Positions 1-5,299 of a stretch of DNA of 5,299 nucleotides are shown piece after piece. Positions within the stretch are counted from its first letter, which is position 1. Each line of letters opens with the position of its first letter. A program made the position numbers and the translations under genes. The DNA is taken from NCBI GenBank assembly GCA_002454845.1, contig DKJQ01000079.1, forward strand, positions 1 through 5,299, in the 5' to 3' direction. The DNA is from Ignavibacteria bacterium UBA6688 (GTDB lineage: Bacteria > Bacteroidota > Ignavibacteria > UBA10030). The notes below the pieces were generated by a model. The model saw only the letters and a list, made by a program, of their open reading frames with translations, was not told the origin of the DNA and made no database searches.

Positions 1-253
1 ACGTCGGTTCTTCAAGGTTTGAATTCGGACCTAACGCATCCCACATGTCGGTCATCCAGTGGCAGGTAAACCTTTCATGGCGAAAGACCTGCAGGGTAAA
101 TGTCGTTGTTGTCAAATTCGGAAGAACGCAGAGCGAGGCAATGGAAGCCTGTCTCAAGGTAAAACGGGGATCGTCCGGGAAGAATGAGCCGCATACTATT
201 TTGGAAAACCGGTACTGGTAGTCGTCGCCCCTCCTCAAACTCCGGACCTGCAT
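1..253 (-). CDS. Possible partial hypothetical protein running off the left edge
   Basis: A minus-strand frame is open from a TAG at 328-326 to the window edge, about 108 codons. The first ATG is at 253 and gives 84 residues with no stop. The translation is rich in Arg, Phe, Asp and Thr, includes Trp and Cys residues, and has no motif, signal peptide or membrane segment I recognise. No ribosome binding site precedes the ATG. Two other frames are also open over much of this stretch: a minus frame from about 296 to 78, and a plus frame from 3 to 221. The open frame alone is therefore weak evidence of coding. It could be the start of a real gene, a decayed gene or mobile-element remnant, or chance. 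No function is proposed. Confidence 0.25.
   Translation of the reverse strand, partial: MQVRSLRRGDDYQYRFSKIVCGSFFPDDPRFTLRQASIASLCVLPNLTTTTFTLQVFRHERFTCHWMTDMWDALGPNSNLEEPT
62..92. other. Small bulged hairpin
   Basis: GCAGGT (62-67) pairs with ACCTGC (87-92) and CTTTC (72-76) pairs with GAAAG (82-86), with a four-base bulge AAAC on one side and a five-base loop ATGGC. No U-run follows on either strand, so it is not a typical intrinsic terminator. It may be part of a structured RNA or repeat, or chance. Confidence 0.3.
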
Positions 254-544
254 CGGCCCGTGAGTAGTGTGCCGGCCGTCTGAGTGCTTCCCCCAGTCAG
301 TGCAGTAGCAGAGTGAAAAACCCGGCTATGGTTGCGTCCATGGCCCCGAGGAATATCACTCAAGCTCCGGATTCTGCTCCCGCGGACCTGTGATCCATCC
401 GCACTCCTTTAACCACCGTCGTGAAACTCTGAGAATTGTGTTGCATGCTCCCGGTTTTATTCTTTTTTTAAAAAGGGTCAATCCACTCAAGAAATGTTGG
501 TTTTGTCACACGATGAGAAGCGGACGGTTGATCGTTTTGTCTTT
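254..544. other. Intergenic stretch without a recognised gene
   Basis: This stretch lies downstream of the cyclodeaminase stop. No complete gene, tRNA or rRNA is recognised. It has an A/T-rich tract at about 463-474 (seven T then five A on the plus strand), but no GC stem next to a U-run, so no clear terminator for the histidine-degradation genes is visible. On the minus strand it carries a promoter-like pair (481-454) and an AAAGGAG sequence five bases before an ATG at 398. That ATG opens a frame of only 12 codons ending in TGA at 362-360. The same frame continues as another 20-codon piece with a hydrophobic end before a second TGA, which may be a relic of a broken gene. Confidence 0.4.
454..481 (-). 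promoter_or_regulatory. Possible sigma70-type promoter, minus strand
   Basis: TTGACC (481-476) matches five of six bases of a -35 box. After a 16-base A/T-rich spacer comes TAAAAC (459-454), a weak match to a -10 box. It would drive transcription leftward, towards the ATG at 398 and the unexplained left end. The A/T-rich tract raises the odds of a chance match, and nothing recognisable lies downstream, so this is weak. Confidence 0.2.
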
Positions 545-1171
545 TCATGTCACCGCTTTATTGACAGCCGCAAGCGCTTCCCTCACCCCGGCTTCAGCCC
601 GCCCCAGAATCTCTTTCACCTGCGCCGTTGTTTCCCGCACAAATACCTCATCCTTCAGTGATCCAAGGTTGGTGCGAACGTTGAGCGCCGCTCCGGAACA
701 CGCAGCCTGCAGCATCAAAGCGGCAACCCCTGCGTCGGAAGCCGAGTTCTTGTTCCCTTTCTCTGCAACACGGACTGCCAGGGGAAGGGACCGATCCACG
801 AGTTTCATGACGCGCAGGGGCACGAGCGTGGCTTCGTGGGTCGCCTCCTGAATTGCCGCTGCACGACGCACCTGTTGTTCGGGCGTCTCCTTCGGAAGGC
901 CGAAGGCCGCCATCACCCCGTTGAAGGCCTCCGTATCCTCGTCCACAAGCCTCGTCAGTTCTCCTCGCAGTTCCTCTGCCTCCTGTAGAATCGACTCCAT
1001 TTCCTCCTGAACCTCCACATATTTCTTTTTGCCAATGGTCAGCCGGCACACCATCGCCGTGAGCGCTGTTCCCATGGCGCCCGCAAGCGCGGCGATGCTC
1101 CCGCCCCCCGGGGCCGGGGAGTCTGAGGCGAGTTCGTCTAGGAATTCATGAACGGTTTTTTCAGTAATCAT
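545..1171 (-). CDS. Formimidoyltetrahydrofolate cyclodeaminase (FTCD C-terminal domain / FchA-like)
   Basis: This 208-residue cytoplasmic enzyme belongs to the cyclodeaminase/cyclohydrolase family. With FtcD next to it, the likely reaction is 5-formimino-THF to 5,10-methenyl-THF plus ammonia, the last step of folate-dependent histidine breakdown. Seen in the sequence: the N-terminal signature VHEFLDELASDSPAPGGGS (residues 7-25), the helical stretch DEDTEAFNGVMAAFGLPK (78-95 region), and the SDAGVAALMLQA...NVRTNL block (145-169) typical of the family. The length is usual for a stand-alone member. The frame is open back to a TTG at 1246, but the ATG at 1171 is preferred because the family begins just before the EFLDEL motif and the 25 extra residues look unlike the family. 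A weak GAGAA lies upstream. It sits 84 bases after the ftcD stop and is probably cotranscribed. FchA-type methenyl-THF cyclohydrolase is the alternative activity; gene context favours cyclodeaminase. Confidence 0.9.
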   Translation of the reverse strand: MITEKTVHEFLDELASDSPAPGGGSIAALAGAMGTALTAMVCRLTIGKKKYVEVQEEMESILQEAEELRGELTRLVDEDTEAFNGVMAAFGLPKETPEQQVRRAAAIQEATHEATLVPLRVMKLVDRSLPLAVRVAEKGNKNSASDAGVAALMLQAACSGAALNVRTNLGSLKDEVFVRETTAQVKEILGRAEAGVREALAAVNKAVT

Positions 1172-1255
1172 GGTATTGTTCTCTTGTTGTGCATTGCGAA
1201 GGTCTGCGCAGTTCCTTGACTTGCCCCGAAGGTGTGGCTTTGCCAAAAGTCAGCG

Positions 1256-2293
1256 TTATGAGATCATATACTCGATGATCTTCCTCTGCGGCTCGAACGG
1301 TTCAAGCTGGCTGAGTCCAAGGCGCTTGATAGCAAGAGAGACCAGTTCTTCGTCGGAATGCGGTTTGGTCGTCTTCCCTTTTGCCGCGTAATACATCCCG
1401 GCACTATGAAAAGCGGCGAGCGGAGCCAATCCCACGATCTCGCTCCCGGTCACCTCGGCCCCAAGCAGTTTTGCCTGCTTCTTCACTTCTTCGAATGCGG
1501 TGTGGGGGGGAGTCACTTCAAAATCGGTCAGGTTAATCGAGACCTGGGCGAGATTGAAGCGCTGGAGGAAAACTCCCATCGCCTTGACTGCTTTCAGGGT
1601 GCCCGGGATTTTCACCGATTCGCCTTGCGCATCCTTGACCACCGCGCCACTTTCGTCCTTCTTTACCCTGCCGCTCTCCCTGATCCTGAGTGCGATCTCC
1701 TGGGCGATGGCGGAATCAGCCGTATTCAGGTTGACGTTGTAAGCGATGAGGAACTTGCGCGCACCGGTCACCGTTGCCCCCGATTTCGCGTTGAAGACAG
1801 GGTTTCCATAATCAGGTTTCCATCTCGGGTCCTTTAGCTTTTCTGCCAGCCCTTCGTACTCTCCTTTGCGAATAGTGGCGAGGTTCTTGCGGTCGGGGTG
1901 CGACGCTGCCGCTTCATACAGATAGACAGGAATATGGAACTCACGCGAGACTCGCTCCGCGTACTCGTGCGTGAGGCGGACACACCCCTCCATCGTCACG
2001 CCCGAGATCGGGATAAACGGAACGACATCCACCGCACCCAGGCGGGGATGCTCCCCCTGATGCTTCCTCATATCGATTCGCTCGGCGGCAACCCGAGTGG
2101 AACGACAAGCCGCCTCAACGACAGGCTGAGGCTCACCGACAAACGTCACGACGCTCCGGTTGTAATCCTTGTCCGGCTCGATGCCCAGGAGCTTCACTCC
2201 CGGAACGGTCCTGATACTTTCCGCCAGGGCATCGATGGTCTGCTGGTCACGACCCTCGCTGAAGTTCGGAACGCATTCAACGATCTGTTTCAT
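1256..2293 (-). CDS. ftcD: Glutamate formimidoyltransferase
   Basis: This 345-residue enzyme transfers the formimino group of N-formimino-L-glutamate to tetrahydrofolate, giving 5-formimino-THF and L-glutamate in histidine degradation. Seen in the sequence: the N-terminal signature VECVPNFSEGR (5-15), and the block DMRKHQGEHPRLGAVDVVPF (74-93), which holds the family's catalytic histidine at residue 82, the same number as in the well-studied pig enzyme. The substrate-binding C-terminal subdomain follows, with AYNVNLNT (184-191) and QVSINLTDFEVTP (250-262). A charged segment around 207-230 (KKDESGAVVKDAQGE) lies before the C-terminal subdomain and is longer than in the animal protein as I remember it. 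The protein ends without a cyclodeaminase domain; that activity is the next gene. The ATG at 2293 is supported by AAAGGA (2305-2300) six bases upstream and by the family-typical start. hutI lies upstream, separated by a GC-rich inverted repeat. Confidence 0.95.
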   Translation of the reverse strand: MKQIVECVPNFSEGRDQQTIDALAESIRTVPGVKLLGIEPDKDYNRSVVTFVGEPQPVVEAACRSTRVAAERIDMRKHQGEHPRLGAVDVVPFIPISGVTMEGCVRLTHEYAERVSREFHIPVYLYEAAASHPDRKNLATIRKGEYEGLAEKLKDPRWKPDYGNPVFNAKSGATVTGARKFLIAYNVNLNTADSAIAQEIALRIRESGRVKKDESGAVVKDAQGESVKIPGTLKAVKAMGVFLQRFNLAQVSINLTDFEVTPPHTAFEEVKKQAKLLGAEVTGSEIVGLAPLAAFHSAGMYYAAKGKTTKPHSDEELVSLAIKRLGLSQLEPFEPQRKIIEYMIS

Positions 2294-2299
2294 GCACTG

Positions 2300-2305
2300 T
2301 CCTTT
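2300..2305 (-). promoter_or_regulatory. Ribosome binding site of ftcD
   Basis: AAAGGA on the minus strand lies six bases before the ATG at 2293. It is the clearest Shine-Dalgarno match among the recognised genes here and fixes the ftcD start. It lies just outside the inverted repeat, so folding of that repeat would leave it free. Confidence 0.65.
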
Positions 2306-2311
2306 GCTTTA

Positions 2312-2420
2312 TTGCCACAACGTCACCCCGCCCGCCTGACTGCGCCCGCCCGAACGACTGCTTGCCCGACCATGCCGTTAGGGCGGGTCGTTCAGTCGGG
2401 CGGGGTGGCCTTCGTGGCAA
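2312..2420. repeat. Large imperfect inverted repeat between hutI and ftcD
   Basis: The arms pair in four blocks: TTGCCAC (2312-2318) with GTGGCAA (2414-2420); CACCCCGCCCG (2324-2334) with CGGGCGGGGTG (2397-2407), 11 perfect pairs; CTGA (2336-2339) with TCAG (2392-2395); and CCCGCCC (2345-2351) with GGGCGGG (2381-2387). The central loop is about 29 bases. The element nearly fills the 152-base gap between hutI and ftcD. No U-run follows on the minus strand, where AATAAAGC comes next, so it is not a classical terminator. It may be an intergenic REP- or MITE-like palindrome, or an RNA element that protects or attenuates the transcript. The CTTCGTGGCAA end resembles palindromic repeats I recall from environmental genomes, but I could not check this. 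Confidence 0.75.
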
Positions 2421-2445
2421 AGTTGTTTTCTTTTTCAGCAGCGGG

Positions 2446-3693
2446 TCAAGGAAATTCGAGAAGTACGCCCCGTTTGATCACCCCGGCAACGTGATTCACA
2501 CCAAAATGATACGCGAGGAACCGATAGTTCGGGACATCGTACAACATCATATCGGCCTGTTTTCCCACCTCGATGCTTCCGAGGGTGTCCGAGGCCCCCA
2601 CGGCCGCAGCCCCATTCAACGTGGCAGCGACGATGGCTTCTTCGGGCGTCATTCCCATTTGGGTGCAGGCAATAGTCATCATGAGGGGCATCGAAAACGC
2701 CATACAAGAGCCGGGATTGAAGTCGGAGGCGATGGCCACCGGGACTCCGGCGTCGATCAGCCGCCGCGCCGGGGCGTAGGGATTGCGCAGGAAAAAGGAG
2801 ACGCCCGGGAGGAGAACGGCCACCGTGTTCCCCTTCTGCAGGGCTTGAAGTCCGGCCTCGTTCAGATGCTCAAGATGATCGACGGAAACCGCCTGCAACT
2901 CCGCCGCAAGTGGTGTTCCGCCAATGGCTTTGAATTCATCAGCGTGCAGTTTTGGTTTCAGCCCGAGTGCCAGTGCCTTCCCAAGGATGACCGCAGCTTC
3001 CTGTACCGTAAAGTAGTTCTCCTCGCAAAAGACGTCGCAAAAGCGGGCCAGTTTTCTCTTGGCGATATAGGGGAGCATCCTTTCGCAGAGCTGGTCGATG
3101 TAGCCCTGACGGTCGTCCTTGAACTCCGGTGGGAGGGCATGGGCGCCCAGGAATGTCGGGACGATGGTCATGAAATGCTCTTCGGCAAGCTCGTTGATCG
3201 CCTCGAGCATTTTAATTTCGGACTCTTCATTCAATCCATATCCCGATTTGATCTCCACGGTGGTTGTTCCATGCTTCATCATGGCATCCAGCCGTTTCGA
3301 CGCGAGCTTTTTGAGTTCCTTTTTGGAGGCGGCCCGAGTCGCTTTCACGGTACTGAGGATTCCTCCCCCGGCTGCGGCGATTTCATCGTATGAGATCCCT
3401 TTGGCCCTCATGGCAAACTCATTCTCCCTGCTCCCTGCGAAAACCATGTGGGTATGGGAGTCGACGAACCCGGGAAGCGCCACGTACGGTGAGGCATCGA
3501 GGACGGTGGCGTCGTCCGCAAGCGATTGATCAAACGATGCCGCCGGTCCGATGCCACGGATCTTCTCCCCTTCGATCAAAACCGAGACATGCTCAAGGAC
3601 TCCCGGATCGCGCATGTCCTTTCCCGCCAAAAAAGGCTTGCCATCGGAGCGGGCGGTAACCAACTGTCGGATATTGCGGATGAGGAGTTGCAT
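2446..3693 (-). CDS. hutI: Imidazolonepropionase
   Basis: This 415-residue metal-dependent hydrolase of the amidohydrolase superfamily converts 4-imidazolone-5-propanoate to N-formimino-L-glutamate, the third step of histidine degradation, in the cytoplasm. Seen in the sequence: the metal-binding SHTHMVFAGSRENEF (79-93; His80 and His82), IKSGYGL (148-154), LGAHALPPEF (182-191; His185), KLHADEF (248-254; metal ligand His250 and Glu253), SVDHLEHL (270-277; His273) and ASDFNPGS (322-329; metal ligand Asp324). All key residues are present and the length is normal, so it should be active. The start at 3693 has no clear ribosome binding site but lies only 12 bases after the methyltransferase stop, so coupled translation is possible. 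Its product is the substrate of the ftcD gene downstream. Regulation is not visible; no hutC-like regulator is in the window. Confidence 0.96.
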   Translation of the reverse strand: MQLLIRNIRQLVTARSDGKPFLAGKDMRDPGVLEHVSVLIEGEKIRGIGPAASFDQSLADDATVLDASPYVALPGFVDSHTHMVFAGSRENEFAMRAKGISYDEIAAAGGGILSTVKATRAASKKELKKLASKRLDAMMKHGTTTVEIKSGYGLNEESEIKMLEAINELAEEHFMTIVPTFLGAHALPPEFKDDRQGYIDQLCERMLPYIAKRKLARFCDVFCEENYFTVQEAAVILGKALALGLKPKLHADEFKAIGGTPLAAELQAVSVDHLEHLNEAGLQALQKGNTVAVLLPGVSFFLRNPYAPARRLIDAGVPVAIASDFNPGSCMAFSMPLMMTIACTQMGMTPEEAIVAATLNGAAAVGASDTLGSIEVGKQADMMLYDVPNYRFLAYHFGVNHVAGVIKRGVLLEFP

Positions 3694-3705
3694 GGAATAA
3701 TCAGG

Positions 3706-4596
3706 TCAGTTTTTTCGTGCTTCGAGAAAGAAATAAGCCCCTTCCGAGAAGCGAAGCCGGAGGAGCATGTCGTCCACCCTCTTGAGCGATCGGGCAAGGG
3801 AGTACTTCATCGCGCGGGGAAACCGGACTTTCGGCGCGAGGTAATAGAAAAATGGAGCGAAGGTGTGCCGCTCGGTGACGGTGAACCGTTTCAGTATGGC
3901 ATCGATCATGGACCGTTGCGTGATCTCTTCAAACGGAGAATCGGGATGGAGTAGGGAAGAGGATCCCTTTTCAAGGGCGGCTCGTTTCGACCTCTCGCCT
4001 GCAAGAAACGCCGGGAGTCGGTGACGGAGGTTCCATTTTGCCATGTAGGGTTGGTAGGTCGGAACAACCGCGTAGAGAAGAGCCGCAAAGAGCTTGCGGA
4101 TCGGGCCCATCCCCACAAAATCCCATACAATAAATGAACCGCCCGGTTTGAGGCTCTTCCGGACCTCCTCGCAGAGACGGTCAATCTCCAGGATGTGATG
4201 CAGTGCGTCATGAGCGACCACGCAATCGTACGTTTCGGGAGGAAGCGACGCGGTGTTCAGATCGTCCACCAGGAACGTGATCCGAGACCCGACCCCGGAG
4301 ACGCGGGCCGTCTCGTTTGCCCTTTGAACTCTCTCCGTGCTCAAATCGATTGCCGTTACGGTCATCCCGCGCTGTGCCAGTTCCAGCGCAAGCTTCCCTT
4401 CGCCGCAGCCAAGTTCGAGAACGGTTCCCCTTTTCGCAACGATCCGCTCGATGAACGAACGGTATTCGATGCCAAAGAAGATCTCGTACAGCTCCGGGTC
4501 GTGCCAAAGTTGGGGATTGTCAGGATCGGGGCGGACTTCCCCCCAGTGGCGGGACTCCCTGGAAATAAGTTCCTGGTATCGTTGGTAGTCAGGCAC
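3706..4596 (-). CDS. Class I SAM-dependent methyltransferase, substrate unknown
   Basis: With the GTG start at 4596 this is a 296-residue Rossmann-fold methyltransferase. Seen in the sequence: motif I VLELGCGEGKLALELAQRG (59-77) for SAM binding, VTAIDLS (80-86) with the acidic residue at the end of strand 2, VDDLN (110-114), YDCVVAHDALHHI (123-135) as motif II with a ubiquinone/biotin-type ALHHI, and LKPGGSFIVWDFVG (149-162) as motif III. The C-terminal part is aromatic and basic, with a hydrophobic patch KLFAALLYAVVPTY (about 168-181) that may pack against a lipid-like substrate or a membrane. The start is uncertain. The frame is open to a TTG at 4725 (339 residues), but this would overlap the small upstream gene by 62 bases, and the stretch 4597-4663 is T-rich and looks untranslated. 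Neither start has a good ribosome binding site. It has no known role in histidine degradation; the substrate cannot be told from sequence. Confidence 0.88.
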   Translation of the reverse strand: MPDYQRYQELISRESRHWGEVRPDPDNPQLWHDPELYEIFFGIEYRSFIERIVAKRGTVLELGCGEGKLALELAQRGMTVTAIDLSTERVQRANETARVSGVGSRITFLVDDLNTASLPPETYDCVVAHDALHHILEIDRLCEEVRKSLKPGGSFIVWDFVGMGPIRKLFAALLYAVVPTYQPYMAKWNLRHRLPAFLAGERSKRAALEKGSSSLLHPDSPFEEITQRSMIDAILKRFTVTERHTFAPFFYYLAPKVRFPRAMKYSLARSLKRVDDMLLRLRFSEGAYFFLEARKN

Positions 4597-4663
4597 ATCG
4601 ATTGCGGGTTGATCAAAGAAAAAACAGCGTAAAAAGGAAAGAAACGAAGAAGTGTCCCGAGAA

Positions 4664-4876
4664 TCAAGGAACGGATTTGTGAGAGGAAATGCCGTGCTGG
4701 TGCTGTTCAAATCCTGGACAGTCAAGCATCGGAAGCCGGGGATATTTTACAAATCGGGTGTCGGTCTTCGAGCGGCCGCAGAGGAAATAAGTGGTCTCGC
4801 CGGATGTTTTGATGACCGTCGCATGGCGGCACAGTTCACACAAGCCAAGAGCGGGATTCAGGGGCCGGGGGAGCAT
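4664..4876 (-). CDS. Small four-cysteine protein, probable zinc ribbon
   Basis: This 70-residue protein of unknown function has CELC at 13-16, a third cysteine in YFLCGRSKTD (30-39) and a fourth in YPRLPMLDCPGFE (45-57). The spacing C-X2-C-X16-C-X19-C and the short length suggest one structural zinc site, as in small zinc ribbons. I recall similar short proteins with C..C, a phenylalanine-leucine-cysteine centre and a YP.LP.L.CPGFE ending in several bacterial phyla, annotated as hypothetical, but I could not search for them. The ATG at 4876 comes three bases after the panE stop, which points to translational coupling and supports the start. The TGA at 4666-4664 comes before the preferred methyltransferase start. 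The tail after residue 57 (QHQHGISSHKSVP) looks disordered. It has no transmembrane segment or signal peptide. A nucleic-acid or protein partner is possible but not shown. Confidence 0.7.
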   Translation of the reverse strand: MLPRPLNPALGLCELCRHATVIKTSGETTYFLCGRSKTDTRFVKYPRLPMLDCPGFEQHQHGISSHKSVP

Positions 4877-4879
4877 GGC

Positions 4880-5299
4880 CTACGCCGTCGTCTTTGGGGT
4901 CCGCACTTTCTTTCTCTGGAGATGCAAACGATGGTGCGGAAGGAGGCTTGCATAGACCGTTTGGTTGATCGGCGTTGGAACGCCAACCTCGCGGCCATAG
5001 CGGACAATCGCACCCACGAGTTCCTCCACCTCCATAGGCTTTTGATGGACCAGGTCGTAATACATCGAGGTCCGGGCTGTCGTGGTGCGGCTCTTCAGGT
5101 TCTCGAGCTGCTGTTCGACAAATCCTTTCGGCAGGGCAATCCCTTTTGCCCGGGCGACCGCTTCCGCTTCCTTCATGGCCAGGTAAAAGACTTCCCTGCT
5201 TTCGTCGATTGCCAGGATATCCGACAGCGCGAGACGGCTCAGCGTGTTGAATCCTCCGCCGGCGGCGATAAAAATGAACTTCTTCCATAACTCCGTGAT
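4880..5299 (-). CDS. panE: 2-dehydropantoate 2-reductase (ketopantoate reductase), C-terminal part
   Basis: This is the last 139 residues of a PanE/ApbA-family protein; the N-terminal NADPH-binding Rossmann domain lies beyond the right edge. The enzyme reduces ketopantoate to pantoate with NADPH in pantothenate and coenzyme A synthesis. Seen in the fragment: LWKKFIFIAAGGGFNTLSR (residues 4-22) with the lysine equivalent to catalytic Lys176 of the E. coli enzyme, and TSMYYDLVHQKPMEVEELVG (77-96) with the serine and glutamate that bind substrate (E. coli Ser244 and Glu256 by my alignment). GVPTPINQTVYASLLP (106-121) is the usual family ending. The asparagine four residues after the catalytic lysine in E. 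coli is isoleucine here, as in the KFIFIAA-type subgroup. A basic tail of about 18 residues follows. The family also contains paralogues that reduce other 2-keto acids, so the exact substrate is not certain. The stop is three bases from the next gene. Confidence 0.9.
   Translation of the reverse strand: MTELWKKFIFIAAGGGFNTLSRLALSDILAIDESREVFYLAMKEAEAVARAKGIALPKGFVEQQLENLKSRTTTARTSMYYDLVHQKPMEVEELVGAIVRYGREVGVPTPINQTVYASLLPHHRLHLQRKKVRTPKTTA

Noticed and set aside
1..400. RNase P RNA, tmRNA or group II intron domain V at the left end
   Set aside because: I looked for their conserved core sequences on both strands. The GAGCCGCAT stretch near 186 resembles the start of a domain V, but the rest of that hairpin is missing.
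390..851. A 153-codon plus-strand frame opposite the end of the cyclodeaminase gene
   Set aside because: Its second half is antisense to the conserved C-terminus of the cyclodeaminase, and its first half is unrelated intergenic sequence. No recognisable domain is seen.
1358..1837. Plus-strand open frames opposite ftcD, with another at 1898-2494
   Set aside because: They mirror the conserved glutamate formimidoyltransferase on the other strand and show no motif or ribosome binding site of their own.
2312..2420. Intrinsic terminator after hutI
   Set aside because: The hairpin is strong, but no U-run follows it on the minus strand, so a classical rho-independent terminator is not supported.
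2362..3393. A 343-codon plus-strand open frame opposite hutI
   Set aside because: It lies fully antisense to a well-supported imidazolonepropionase with all active-site motifs intact. Its translation is rich in Gly, Arg and His, with no family resemblance, as expected of a shadow frame in GC-rich DNA.
4836..5288. A 150-codon minus-strand frame overlapping panE in another register
   Set aside because: The PanE C-terminal motifs are in the other minus frame. This one is a shadow rich in Arg, Pro and Gly.
1..5299. CRISPR array, tRNA, insertion sequence or toxin-antitoxin pair
   Set aside because: No regularly spaced direct repeats, tRNA-like cloverleaf, transposase motif or paired small toxin and antitoxin genes were seen.

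Overview
This window comes from a bacterial chromosome of medium-high GC content. It holds a tight run of genes, all on the minus strand, so transcription goes from the right end to the left. I cannot name the organism. The protein style and weak ribosome binding sites would fit an environmental Bacteroidota/Ignavibacteria-like or Acidobacteria-like lineage, but this is only an impression.

Layout in the direction of transcription: the C-terminal part of a ketopantoate reductase (PanE/ApbA family) enters at the right edge. Three bases after its stop is a 70-residue protein with four conserved-looking cysteines, probably a small zinc ribbon of unknown function. A class I SAM-dependent methyltransferase follows, and 12 bases later imidazolonepropionase (HutI). 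After a 152-base gap filled by a large GC-rich imperfect inverted repeat come glutamate formimidoyltransferase (FtcD) and a separate formimidoyl-THF cyclodeaminase.

The three left-hand enzymes form the lower half of the folate-dependent histidine degradation route. HutI opens imidazolonepropionate to N-formimino-L-glutamate. FtcD moves the formimino group to tetrahydrofolate and releases glutamate. The cyclodeaminase converts 5-formimino-THF to 5,10-methenyl-THF and ammonia. The last two activities are fused in animal FTCD but are separate adjacent genes here. The upstream steps (HutH histidine ammonia-lyase and HutU urocanase) are not in the window.

The left 544 bases hold no gene I recognise. 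They contain a possible minus-strand coding fragment that runs off the left edge, a small bulged hairpin, and a promoter-like and ribosome-binding-site-like pair that leads only into a 12-codon frame. I see no convincing new defence or mobile system. The points most worth a second look are the inverted repeat between hutI and ftcD, the small four-cysteine protein, and the unexplained left end.
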